Positions 13,201-24,070 of a stretch of 64,000 nt of DNA are shown one piece after another; the stretch's first letter is position 1; the number at the start of each line of letters is the position of its first letter. Position numbers and translations under genes: made by a program. The stretch spans positions 186,001-250,000 of the forward strand of contig JANVFP010000012.1 in assembly GCA_027919835.1 (NCBI GenBank). Direction: 5' to 3'. This stretch comes from Lentinula raphanica. Lineage: Eukaryota > Basidiomycota > Agaricomycetes > Agaricales > Omphalotaceae. Under the pieces are notes generated by a model. It was not told the origin of the DNA, did no database searches, and saw only the letters and a list, made by a program, of their open reading frames with translations.

Positions 13201-13654
13201 GCATATATGTCAAACAGCGTACTTGGGCTCGATTTGAGGAAGCGTAGAAAGATGGAAGCCCAAGGATTGTTCTGCCACCTATACCAGGTCGATTTTTATA
13301 ACGTAGATAGAACAAAAGACCTATACGCTGCGTACGGTTGACAACAAAGTATTTCGGCACGTCCCTAGACGACAATTTGCCATACTGTATGTTCTCAGGA
13401 TCCCCTCTACGGTCTGAGTAGTAGAAAGTCGTCGGCTCTTCAGCCTTCTCTCTTGAGGACGCGTCAAAGGGGTCTTTGGAATGTGCAGAGTGGCGCTGAT
13501 GTTTCTCCTCCCGGTCTTTCGAGCTGCGGTCCTTTTTCTTTTTCTTCTTTTTCGACTTTCCCTCAACATTCTCCGGTTCGGGAGTCTGGCTAGGTCCAGA
13601 ATTAGGAAATGAATCAAATGATGGAAACGAGCTGAAAGAGGGTGCAAAAGACAT
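10203..13654 (-). CDS. NRDE2-like nuclear RNA surveillance protein (HAT repeats)
   Basis: NRDE2 (Nrl1 in fission yeast) binds the exosome helicase Mtr4 and modulates nuclear RNA decay and splicing. The start at 13654 (MSFAPSFSSFPSF) follows a short in-frame leader that I reject. The first exon carries a Lys-rich stretch and the hallmark FYYSDRRGDPENIQYGKLS, then GLPSFYASSNRAQ at the intron. The second exon begins VTFDDRSKSLKLLSIPPRRR and contains DGFLPLGK, an acidic Ser/Asp/Glu run, then HAT-type helical repeats (IDTWLRLL, INIWMEWFEWRIA). More repeats follow near 10351-11490 (HLWWDWAEMEWLAG, LQLWRTYIEIEIR). The end, NKDLYLLAFVPLRGVF...MVETMAERGIRMR, matches the family C-terminus. Divergent with NIP7, 187 bp apart. 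Confidence 0.87.
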
Positions 13655-13840
13655 GTTTTTTGCTGTCGGCAATTGAAATGTGTTTTGGGTATTTAGCATA
13701 TCACGTAATCGGAAATTTTGGACTTTCTTCCTTAACCTGGACCATTCCTTCTTCTTACCTGTCTTTTTAACTTTGGATTCTTACGACAACCCCGTATAAG
13801 AACACTCTTTGCTACAGGGCAAGGTCCCCACCAACCTCTA

Positions 13841-14597
13841 ATGCGCCCACTCACCGAAGACGAATCCAAAGCACTCTTTTCCAAGCTTGCCAATTACATT
13901 GTCTCTAATCCTTTACTCGACCTCTTGATCTGTACTTATTCCATGTTTTCTAGGGAAAAAACCTTATTCATCTCATCGATCGACCTGATGAGCCCTACTG
14001 CTTCAGGCTCCACAAGGACCGAGTCTTTTATGTCTCCGAATCATCAATGCGTCTTGGAATATCAGTCGCAAGACCAAACCTCGTCAGCCTCGGCACATGC
14101 TTTGGAAAATTCAGTAAATCCGGGAAATTCAAGTTGCATGTAACAGCGTTGGACTATGTTGCCCAGTATGCTAAATATAAAGTGCGTATCTCCGCTTTTC
14201 TCTTCGCCTACCACTCATGTCTCTTTCGAAGGTATGGATCAAACCTAATGGCGAAATGCCCTTCCTCTACGGAAATCACGTCCTCAAAGCCCACTTGGGT
14301 CGCATCACTGAAGATACACCGGAGCATCAGGGTGTCGTTGTTTACAGTATGAATGATGTTCCTCTGGTACGAATAATTTCCTTCACTCGATCCAACGCGC
14401 GATCTAATTCACATCTAGGGTTTTGGTGTTACCGCGCGATCGACAGTCGACACACGAAAACTAGATCCAACTTCCATCATTGTATTTCATCAGGCGTGAG
14501 TTTTTTTCAATATACCTCATTGCTCCTCGCGTTCTTTATTCACATTCTGACCAGAGATGTTGGTGAATATCTGCGGGATGAAGAGACTTTGATTTGA
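13841..14597 (+). CDS. NIP7: 60S ribosome biogenesis factor NIP7
   Basis: NIP7 is a PUA-domain protein that joins pre-60S particles and is needed for 27S pre-rRNA processing. Exons: 13841-13900, 13954-14181, 14232-14366, 14419-14495, 14555-14597, giving 180 residues, the family's usual size. The N-terminus [20 protein letters not shown] is typical. The PUA domain is recognised by [38 protein letters not shown], the intron-spanning [20 protein letters not shown], and [20 protein letters not shown]. It ends [16 protein letters not shown]. All phases close exactly. Head-to-head with NRDE2, another nuclear RNA-processing gene. Confidence 0.97.
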
Positions 14598-14916
14598 TCT
14601 GAATGTCTTCTTTGATATCTACTTGCTTGGTTTTCTTGTATCATGGGTACAATCTGTTGCTTGATCCTTATTTTCTTTTGCTGTGTTTACTGTAGCTCTC
14701 ACACTACCGGGTTTTGAAGCGCTCAATCGCGGTACTAACTCCGTCTGTCATGGCCTCTGACCTGGGGTTCTGTCCATGCAGGCTGTTGTTTTCGATGGTT
14801 CCTTAATGATATAGAAGGTATTACTTGGGGTAATTTGGGCGAAATCCATGTTGAACATTTAAGCTTGAGCTGGGAATATTTGATAACATCCGTAAGTACT
14901 AGATCTCTGAGGATCT

Positions 14917-16398
14917 CTACTTTCCATTGACTTCGACAGCGGCGACGAAGGAGTTGCTATTTCCAATGTTATCAATCTCGGCCTGCCTCTTTCGTGCAGC
15001 GAGGTCTTCCTCATTGCGAACGTATTCTGCAGGTGCCCAGTTCTTTCCGTCGACAACGGTGTGGAAAAGATCGAACCGTGAGCTAGACGGGCACGATCGA
15101 TAAATTTCTAGACTTTTATTTTAGTGTCACCGAAAACTCACTAGTTGCCCATAATGTCTGCTACGATCTTCACCTCATTGATCTTATCCAGAGAAATCTC
15201 CGCGATAGCGATGGCTTCTTTCCCTGGGTCAAGTGGCTCTGTCAACGGAGACCCATCCGGTCCATAAATCTAACAAGATTCATGTCAATGAAGGTTTTTG
15301 TTCTAATTGTCACGATGGATATGTCCTCACTGTGGTAAAGCCACCACCGGGGAAGGTGAACCATGGGAATCCAGAGAGCTTCATCTTTTCCGCTCCAGCT
15401 TCGCTAACGACATGGCAGCAAGCGAGTCCAAAGCAGCCCCCTTCCATTGCGACATTCTGGGTCATGCGACTGGAAGCTTCGCCGGAGACAATATAGGGAG
15501 AACCCCCTTGGCCAACAGGAAAGGCCGGCCACCATGCGCCTACAAAGATTTGTGGGTGTTGGGCATAAAAGTGAGTTTTAAGCCAGGGCTAAAATAATCC
15601 ATGAGAAGAGAGATAAACTTAGAATACTCGCCGATAACTAACCTGGATTTGTTCCCAACAGTTCAGAGAACCTACACGCCCATACGGGGTCTGGACAACG
15701 TTGTAGATGGATTGTGCTATAGGACCAGTGTTCGTATGGGGAAATAACATCTGAGTAGATGCCTGACTTACCGCTTCCGTCACCGAACACTGTTTTCTCG
15801 TAGTGCGTCGGCTGGGAAACCCAAGAGGGTGTCAAATTTCTATCTGAATAATGAGAGTATGTCACGCTGACCTTGATCTTACGCCGATGGTTGGCAATAT
15901 TTCCATCCTGAGTGATAGTAGCTTGCGCAATATATAGAGACGAGCCATCTCGTTCTGAGAATCCTAGTACGACGTTCACATCAGCCTCTTTGACTGCCTC
16001 GCGAATGCGGTCCATCTCTGGAGAATGAAGCGCCAGGGAATTCTCCTGGTAGAGTTTAAGAACAGGCTGAGCTTGTACAAAGGTGTTTGCCCATGGAGTC
16101 CACGGATAGCCTGAGTGATGCAGATGAGATTGGGAAGTATTTCACTGAGTGGCGGTGAATGACTGACCTGGTATGAAGCATTCGGGGAAGCCTATGATTT
16201 TTGCACCCTGTGCAGCAGCTTCCTGGATGATACGGATCGTCTTGTCTACGCTACCCTGTAAATCCAGCCAAACGCTAGTTGCAATGAGTACAAACCCCTT
16301 CGGGTCAGTGGGGCATAAAACACTTACGGCTCAGCCTGTACAGCAGCTACCTTGAATTTGCGAGTGTCGGCGCTTGAGGGGTTGAGTGTGATGGGCAT
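14917..16398 (-). CDS. Nitrilase / cyanide hydratase family enzyme
   Basis: Thiol enzyme of the nitrilase branch, hydrolysing organic nitriles or cyanide. Multi-exon. Start [20 protein letters not shown] at 16398; after the first intron [20 protein letters not shown]. All three catalytic residues are visible: Glu in [18 protein letters not shown], Lys in HRRKIK followed across an intron by PTHYEK, and Cys in [13 protein letters not shown]. Downstream: [25 protein letters not shown] and [10 protein letters not shown], then a C-terminal tail ending [19 protein letters not shown] and NCWE are shared by fungal nitrilases and cyanide hydratases, so the substrate is open. Its start faces the Sec39 gene across about 580 bp. 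Confidence 0.92.
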
Positions 16399-16979
16399 TT
16401 TGGTAGTTGCTGGATTTCAGACAGAATGGCCCTACCTTTATATCATGGAATATCCTACCTACTACTACGAAGCAGATGCTTCAATTATGCCTCCGGCATA
16501 CAGAATGTAGAACGATTATGCCTCTTAGTTTCCGACTGGTTGAGTAAGAGCATAAAAAATTTCATGGCATAGATTACACGGAAAAACCGGTGTTCGTGCC
16601 AGAGATAGGATGAGAACGGATTTCGTGGGGGGTTTTTGCGAACAGCTTGAATGAGTGTTCCGTGATCACCCTTTATTTGCTCCCATGAAGCAGTCTTCGA
16701 TAGATTGAAGGACGCGATTCGAAGCCTGACGAGAGAAAAAGACAAGATCGGTTTTGAAGATAACCAGGTAGGCTTAGGTACAAGGGAACCAAAAAAGGAC
16801 CGGTGTTATCTAGATGTCATGAATATTAATAGCAAAGCCAAGAAGAACGAAAAGTACTGCCAAATAAGTCTAATTGGACAAAAGAGAGCTCCATAAGTGA
16901 GAGCGTTGAAGCTGTACTGCCAAGTTGAAGGAACTTAGGAAGGAAAATCCAAAGTGTCGTCATCTGTCGTGGGCCGATT
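16399..16979. other. Divergent intergenic region between nitrilase and Sec39
   Basis: About 580 bp hold both divergent promoters. No coding exon, structural RNA or clear repeat is visible. The part next to the Sec39 start is purine-rich. Confidence 0.5.
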
Positions 16980-19900
16980 ATGCCGGTTCGGAGCGCTATG
17001 GGCGCTTATGGATCTCCGATGCCTTCTTCCGCTTACACGCGCTGGACTGAGCTCAACGATGAACAGCTCACCGTGAACAACGTACAAGCTGTTCTGAAAG
17101 CCATCTCGGACGATGTATGGGTCTCTGTAGCATGCACAGACAGGCTGGTCGATGACTTGTCAGTCCAAAGGGCAATATTGGATGTTGGGCTCGAGCGTAG
17201 CCATCCAGCAACGGAACGTGTCAGAAATCTGCTCCCTCCCGAGGGCCTCACCGAAGAACATGCTTCTTCAGAGACTCTCATCGAATACTTCAAAACGATG
17301 CCGGCTGATGCTCAGCTTTGTCACTTCCGAGCTATTCTATTAAAGCGGCTGGACCGGATGAACACTTTCGTGGAAATATCCAAGGAACTACCAAGCATAC
17401 CGGTAGGCGAAGACGAAGAGGCGGTCGATGAAGACCCAGAGTGGGAAGATGATCCTTGGGCTGAGACCAATGCAGACCCAGTACATCCACGTTCTACCAC
17501 TGTTCCTCCCCCCATCACACTATCCGACTTCCTCATAAACGACCTTTTGCATTCAGCATCCATTCTCGCTATCCACCAGTGCTTCAGTGCTCTTCGAGTC
17601 CTCTTTCTCAGATATGGAACATATTTATGGCCATACCGTTTCACTATCCTCGAGCATATTCCTGCATACGCGAATCCTACAGATTATCACTTCCTTCTGC
17701 CCTCTTGTGACAGCCTCACCAACATCGAACGACGAACTGATAGCATCGAATGGAGACCCGAGAAGGACGTCTCTGAGCTTCCTGAAATCCAGCTCGCGGT
17801 TCAAAATTCTGATGCACTGTCCGGATTCGATACAGTACTTGATTCGCAACCTTCACCAGAGGTCAAAGTAGGCCCACTAGACGCGGAGCAGCTCTCAGAA
17901 TGGTATCAGAAACGCGTCGAGCATGTCATGCAAGTCACTGGAATGGTCGACGTTGTACTCACATTCATCCAGCATGGAGCTTCACAGAATGTTCCTCATT
18001 TAGACGAATTGGGTGAAGACTTGAGCTTGCTCTCTAAACTTGTCTACGACGCGCCTCATGGACCCGAATCTACTGAAGATTGGACTTTGACTCAATGGCG
18101 CGCCATGGATCCTCCTGCTATCATCCGCGCCTATCTGAAATACTCAACACCGCTATCCCTTCCCCACGATATCACCCATCTCGTCATGCCCTATCTATTT
18201 GTTCTCGAGTCCCGCGTCGAACGCGCAGGGAGACCTGACCCTCAACTTTCCAACCGACTTCTCCACCAATATATCCTCGAAGCACCACTCGATATGGCAC
18301 TTTCCGTCTTTGAGGCTTCCAAGCCGACATTACCAGTCGCACAACGGATCATAAAACAAGAAGACGACATGGTTCGTTTAGCTCTTGCTTGTCTGTATGG
18401 TAGCGACAGCCTGCACGAATGGTCGACTATGAGCGCGATTTTCGAGTGTCTTCCCGTTTGGGAGATATCCGCTGACGATAATGAGGAAGATGCGGCGGAT
18501 ACGACGATCACTTCCTTGGGCGCTTTTGTCACGCCTTCAACCAGTCGACCCAAAACGACACCATCCGATCTCCTGGTATTCTTCAACCCTCTGCCGTTAT
18601 CCTCTCTATCGCGTGCCCTCGATATTCTTGATGTCCATCTTGAATCCGGAGAGATATTGGCACGATGGAGTGTGCCGGCTCCGTTACGATGGTTTTTGCA
18701 GAGCAGCAACAATATCTCGGAACAACGAGCGTGGGCAAATCGAATGGCTAGAAGAGCTGGTGGAAACGAGGACGAGTTGTCGACACAAGAAGATTGGGAA
18801 TGGCTGCTTGAGGATATGTTGAAACTCGCGGGAGAAACCAAAATCAAAGGTGCTCTTGGTCTTCTTTCACGAGACGAGATCGTTCGAATCTATTTCAGTG
18901 GACTGCTGAGTACTGGAAGTGAGTTTTTCGAGGGGATTCAGATTTTTCGCTCTTGATCCCTAACATGCCACTTTAGAGTTCGAAATTGCGAGAAATCTAC
19001 TCAAGAAGACGACACAGTTCGAGTTTGATAGCGAGACTCTGGAAGACATTTGTATTGCATGTTCTCATGAATTCTACGATAACGCTGGCTCGGGGAACTA
19101 CAAGTTCGGTGAAATGAAATTGGCTTATGATTGGTAACTCTCTTCTTTCGTTATCTTACCTCTTTACTGAATCAAACCTTCAGCCTTGATGTCCCACCTC
19201 TGTCTGATCGATTGCTCAAGGAAAGAGAATTCATCGAAGCAACTTCTCGTCTTTCTTCGTTCAATATCATGTCCCACCCCGGTATACCAATAACTCCGAT
19301 CGAGATTAGGCTCACCAAGGATCGTTTATCGCTGGTATCACGAGTGCTTTCCAGCAATGCGGATGCATACAAACACACTGAAGTTATCCTAGACCTGGTT
19401 TACAAACTCGGGTTTAGAGATGACATCGTCGCGGAAGTGAAGGCTCTAGCCATGTTGGCTGACACTGCGCTCCAGGTCGAAGACTTTGATCGGACATACG
19501 AGACTAGTCAACGTATGATTGATACTGTACTCAATCTCCGCGCGACGCTCATGGGTATAGACGATCCAAGACTCAGCGAAACCAGTGAAGTCTGCTGGGT
19601 CGCATGTTTCCAACTCGGTCGTCAACCCGAGTTTCACGATGTCGACAAGAAGATGCTACTGCTCGGACGGGCGATCGAAATCTGTCCTCCTGATAGACTG
19701 CACGATGTGTTGACGGCATGGAGGCGTCTGGAGAGAGAAGATCTCGAAATCAGGCAGGAAAGATTGGAGACGAGTCATAACGGAACTGTCAAGAGTGTCC
19801 AACCGAAGAATACCAAGTCATTACCGAAAACCACTGCGTCCTCTCTGCAAGCGCGATTGCGCGATTTCCACATGCCCTCTCCTCCGTTATTAAGCACGCC

Positions 19901-20126
19901 AGATGCTAGGGCTCTCGCTAGCAAAACCTTCAATACCGTTGCAGCCAATTTCCCCTTTTCAGTTGGCCAACGTGGTCGTTCTCAATTTTCTCAGCTCTCC
20001 CAAGGCGATGAGCGATCGAGGAGTGGGAGTAGGAGAAGAGCTGACGGTGGCGATGTACAAACTCAAGCGTCCAGGGTTTTCTCAAAAGGGATCGGTTGGT
20101 TAATTGGTGCTGAGGAAGATCTTTGA
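16980..20126 (+). CDS. SEC39: Sec39-domain protein of the Dsl1 / NRZ ER tethering complex
   Basis: Sec39 (NBAS in animals) is a helical-rod subunit of the Dsl1 complex, which captures COPI vesicles returning from Golgi to ER. Exons: 16980-18918, 18977-19133, 19184-20126; phases fit and give 1012 residues. The N-terminal half reads as alpha-solenoid with an acidic insert (GEDEEAVDEDPEWEDDPWAE). The strongest family signal is in the last exon: LLKEREFIEATSRLSSFN, GIPITPIEIRLTKDRLSLV, YKHTEVILDLVYKLGFRDD, ALAMLADTALQVEDF. The tail is Ser/Arg-rich and ends WLIGAEEDL. The start at 16980 is the first ATG of the long open frame; MGAYGSPMP six codons later is an alternative. Confidence 0.9.
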
Positions 20127-20630
20127 AGGGATATCTGTATTCCGTACCGAGATATTGCGCAGAAAAGACAAATACATAGTGCGAAATGGACGAATCCTGA
20201 CAAGAAGTCGTGCAGTTTTGTTCCGGATATAACGATGTGTGATACAAAAACGAAGTGGGATGATCAAAACGACAGTTGAACGTTGATGCTCCAAAATAGA
20301 GATGCAAAAGGTATTTGTTCCAGAACATCGACAGAGGACGGCTCCAAGTCATCGTCGAATAAGCAAGAAAAACAACAAAAAAAGGGTGGAAAGGAGCGAT
20401 ACTGAGAGAATTAGAAGATTGGTCATGACACTACAACAACAAATAGTAATAAGAAGTTAAGAATAATTAACAGGAGTATACATCAATCGGAAACCGGTTG
20501 GAAGGAATGTGGACATCACGAAGATGAATGATACGAAAGGTGGAAAATTCTGACATGAAATGACAAGGGGGGAAGAGGCATGATGTAGTCAAAAACGGGA
20601 AAGAATTGCACAGAACAGCAAAACATGATA
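20127..20630. other. Convergent intergenic region
   Basis: About 500 bp between two converging genes (Sec39 and the unknown disordered protein). A/G-rich on the plus strand with several A runs, as expected for two facing 3' ends. No gene or repeat supported. Confidence 0.5.
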
Positions 20631-23086
20631 TCACACAGCACTTCCAAACCGGGACTGACCTGTTCCAGTTCTGGCTCTCGGTCTGTTGACCACACTCACG
20701 GGTTTCTTGTCCTCTTCGCCCTGTGAACTTCCGCCAGAGCTTTCACGCGAGTTCGTAGGACCCCTCCCACAGAGCTCGCAGTATCCAGCCTCATTCCCAG
20801 CGTTACGCAAGTCCTCAACTTCAGCTTTCAGATCTCTGACTTGACCTTCCAGCTCCCAGATTTGTTGTTGCCAGGCACGTTTGGCAGTCACAATCTGATC
20901 CTGGAGAGCTCGAATGACCGCAGATTGATCTTCAGCGGGTGCGGTATTGGATCCTGAAGGTTTGTGATTGGATTTGTTCTCGCTGAGACGGCTATACGGT
21001 CCAGGAGTGACAGGAGATATTGCTGTTGTGGGACTTTGCAGTGAGCTTGGCGTATCGGGTTCGTCATCAGATGTCAGAGATGGTAGGATATGATCTCCAA
21101 AGTGAGCACTGAATACCGTGGAGATTGGTCGTAACTTGAGAGATGGAAATTCGCCCACATTGGCAGGGGCACTTTTTGCAACATCATCTGGAAATGAAGG
21201 TCGAAGATGGCCAGTGACATGATTCGAGCCCACGATGTTTAAAGGAGGTGGCGTGTGTTTGGGGCTCGAGGTCAATCTGGGTGATAATGACGGTACATCT
21301 TCGATATATTGAGGCTTCTCGAACATAGAGGGTGACACCTGTGGAGGGGGGCTCGGGTAACTTTGATACCCTTTGGTACAGAAGTCTGTTGTGCATGGTA
21401 AGCGGCAAAACCTTCAGACAACGAGGGTACAGGAGGAGGAGGGGTCTTCTCGTCACGTCCGCCATTGAATAACCTCATAAGTCCACTTTTCTTATGCCTG
21501 AGAGCCTTCCCGTCACTAGTTGCATTCACCACGATGGCAGGCTCAGAACCACGACGTTCTTGCTTTGGCGGTGTATTCCCGACCATGTTTGTGAGAGCCT
21601 GCTTGGCCCGAGCACCCGCGCTGATCGACCGAGCTCGAGCTCTAGAAGTAACACTTTGACTAACATTCTGCTCGGTTTGACGATCTTCAATAGAAGAGAA
21701 TGATGGGTTGGCAGTTGTGCTTTGAGATGTTATACTTCGTGATCTTTGAGCGCGAGCCTCCTCCAAAGATATGAGATTGAAAGAAGGCGAAACAGCGCGC
21801 TCGGTCCAGCCTGTTATATCCACGGTACGAGGGGCATTTATATCCGAACGATCGCCTATATGAGCAGTACCACGAAACGACACAGGGGAAGAAATTTCCC
21901 GGCCAAAGGCCTGCAAACGAGGACTCTGGGGCACAGGTTCCTGCACTAGCGGCGCAGGGGCTAATGCCTGAGGCTGTTTATTTGGTGGAATATATGGAGC
22001 ATTGGAACCAGTGAGGGTCGAGGACGTTTCGCTGCGGGGTATATCAGTCAACTCGATTTTCCTGGAAAGAAATGGAGGATGTTGTTCCATATGGACAGAA
22101 GCATTCGAACGAGCATAAGGATGAGTATCCTCCACCGAGTATGCAAAGGACGGTCGTGGTTCAGAGTCTGCGCTGCTTGAGCTGCGGTTCGTGAGTGCCC
22201 CTTCGACAGCATTGCCGGAGAATGTGGGCGAACGAGGACTAGAAGGAGAAAAGCGTGCTGAAGAAGGGGATACGGATCGTACACGGCTGGACGGAAACGG
22301 TTGGCGAGGGCCTCCAGGTACTAGGGAGGTCGAAGATAGAGTAGCTTGAGCCAAAGTGCTGATTAATAGTCAATCAATGCGCCCCGGGCAGAGATATAAT
22401 GATCTCACTCACTGGACTGCACTACGCCCATGTGAATTGGTAGAGGACGTAGTGTCGAACGACTTCTTCATCTTTCGCCGAGACCTGCTAGATTCTCTAC
22501 TCGACCTGCCATTATTGCCTGACTTGGAACCACCAAAACGGAAATGACGAGCTGGGCCTCCTTTACTACGGTTCGAAGAGGACATGATAGAATGAGTTTC
22601 CGCATCATCCTCAGAGTCCTCCTCCTGCTGCGCGAAAGAGTCATCCGTCTCCCAAGGAGCTTTGGAGTGGAAGCGCATCTTGGGCCCAAGCATACTCATG
22701 CGAGGCATCGCGAGTTCGTCTTCATCCTCTTCTTGATGCTGCTCTATTGTACTCTGGTCTCCGCCGTCTAAATCATCGTATTCATTCGAAGAATAAGAGG
22801 ACCGAGGCTCGTCGTCCATGTCCAACATACTGACTGCAAGATCGTTAAACCGGTCGCGTTCTGAGCGAATGGGAGAAGCGAGATTACTGGACATCTCGTC
22901 TAAGCTACTGTTGAAATGAGCGGGCTGAGGAGAGAAATAGGCATGACTGTAGAGAGAGGGAGTGTCTGAGCAGTCGGAAAGGGAAGGAACTCTGGAATGT
23001 AAGTCTGCCCGGGTAGCTCGTTGGTCAAGAAGGCGTCGGAGGTGTGCATCATGAGGGTCCACAGGGGATTTTGGGGACCTCTGCAT
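20631..23086 (-). CDS. Unknown disordered protein with a C-terminal coiled coil
   Basis: No domain recognised. The start MQRSPKSPVDPHDAHLRRLL at 23086 opens a Ser/Asp/Glu-rich exon with a basic run (RESSRSRRKMKKSFD). A short intron (about 22355-22410) leads to a Ser/Pro-rich exon (LVPGGPRQPFPSS...). The C-terminal part begins VSPSMFEKPQYIEDVPSLSP and contains one clear coiled coil, DQSAVIRALQDQIVTAKRAW to LKAEVEDLRNAG, directly followed by a CxxC pair in YCELCGRG and a Ser-rich end. Between the second and third parts the frame changes near 21345, either through a 41-base intron or because one base is missing in a run of six identical bases (see findings). The composition suggests a regulatory or scaffold protein (inference only). 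Confidence 0.7.
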
Positions 23087-23401
23087 GGCTCTGCCAGCGA
23101 TGATGGCAGTAAGGAAGAGAAAAAACCTGAGAAAGCTGATACATATTTCATATTTGTTGATCTGACTTATTTCTTACCAAGATAAACTCGCATTTACACG
23201 CTTTGACAGGACAAACGATAGAAACACAGCGTTTTGAGCTCGCCCAGATCTAATTCCGTTTTTATGTTCTGATCCTCCCACTTATTCTATAGTTACGACT
23301 ACAGAAAAGAATTCAGCAGACTTAGCACAAGAACTTAGAAGCCGGAAGTACCGGCCCGCTATTCGTCAAAATTTTTCTGTTGGCGCCAAAATTAGAGCCC
23401 A
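23087..23401. other. Divergent promoter region (unknown protein / CGR1)
   Basis: About 315 bp between two divergent starts. No open exon or repeat is supported. It must contain both promoters. Confidence 0.5.
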
Positions 23402-23929
23402 ATGGATTCTTCTCCCTCCAACGTCCTAAAACCGCTCGAAATTGCACCTTCTGCTAACGGAAGAGTCTCTGGCAAGAACTGGAAGGTTTCCAAATCTGCA
23501 ACCGTGTAGGGGATTCGCTTTCGCCTAATTCTCCTCATTCAAACATGATATGAAATTCACAGCCGGTCTCACTTGCCGAATGGCGTGAAAACAAAGAGCT
23601 GGGCAGCTCGAATGGAGCAGACCAAGAAAGCTCTGGCAATCAAGAAGTTGGAAAAGGAGATGAAAGATGAAAAAACGGCAGAGGTTACACGGTATGTTCC
23701 CTCATTATACTCATCTTTCTAAGCTCAACTGTTGTTCTTAGACGCAGGGAAGTGACACTAGAAAGACGGAGAGTAGCCGAAGAGAAACGCAGATTGGAGG
23801 AGGACAAGGCCAAGGTATGTCTGGCGCCAAGGCGATTGCGATCGGCTCTCATACCTCGATTAGATGGGTGCTCGTAAAGCTGCAAGACTTCGCAGAAAGG
23901 CTGGCAGAACCAAGAAAATTAATGGCTGA
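23402..23929 (+). CDS. CGR1: rRNA-processing protein Cgr1
   Basis: Small basic nucleolar protein needed for 60S ribosomal subunit maturation. Four short exons: 23402-23505, 23563-23691, 23742-23814, 23864-23929, 372 bases and 123 residues. The conserved core is unmistakable once spliced: GKNWKVSKSATVRSHLPNGV, TKSWAARMEQTKKALAIKKL, EKEMKDEKTAEVTRRREVTL and the final KMGARKAARLRRKAGRTKKI ending NG. The start MDSSPSNVLKPLEIAP gives a short variable leader. The protein is mostly charged helix, Lys/Arg/Glu-rich. It converges on VPS18, whose stop is 141 bp away. Confidence 0.95.
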
Positions 23930-24070
23930 TCCGATCGTTTACTCCCGACTCTCATCGTCCTCTGTATGTATATGTGTATCATTAGGCTAATATATCCATC
24001 ACAAATAGTCCAACCGAGTCTTGAACCAGCACATAGTGGAACTCCGCATAGAACTATATAAGCAAAGAAC

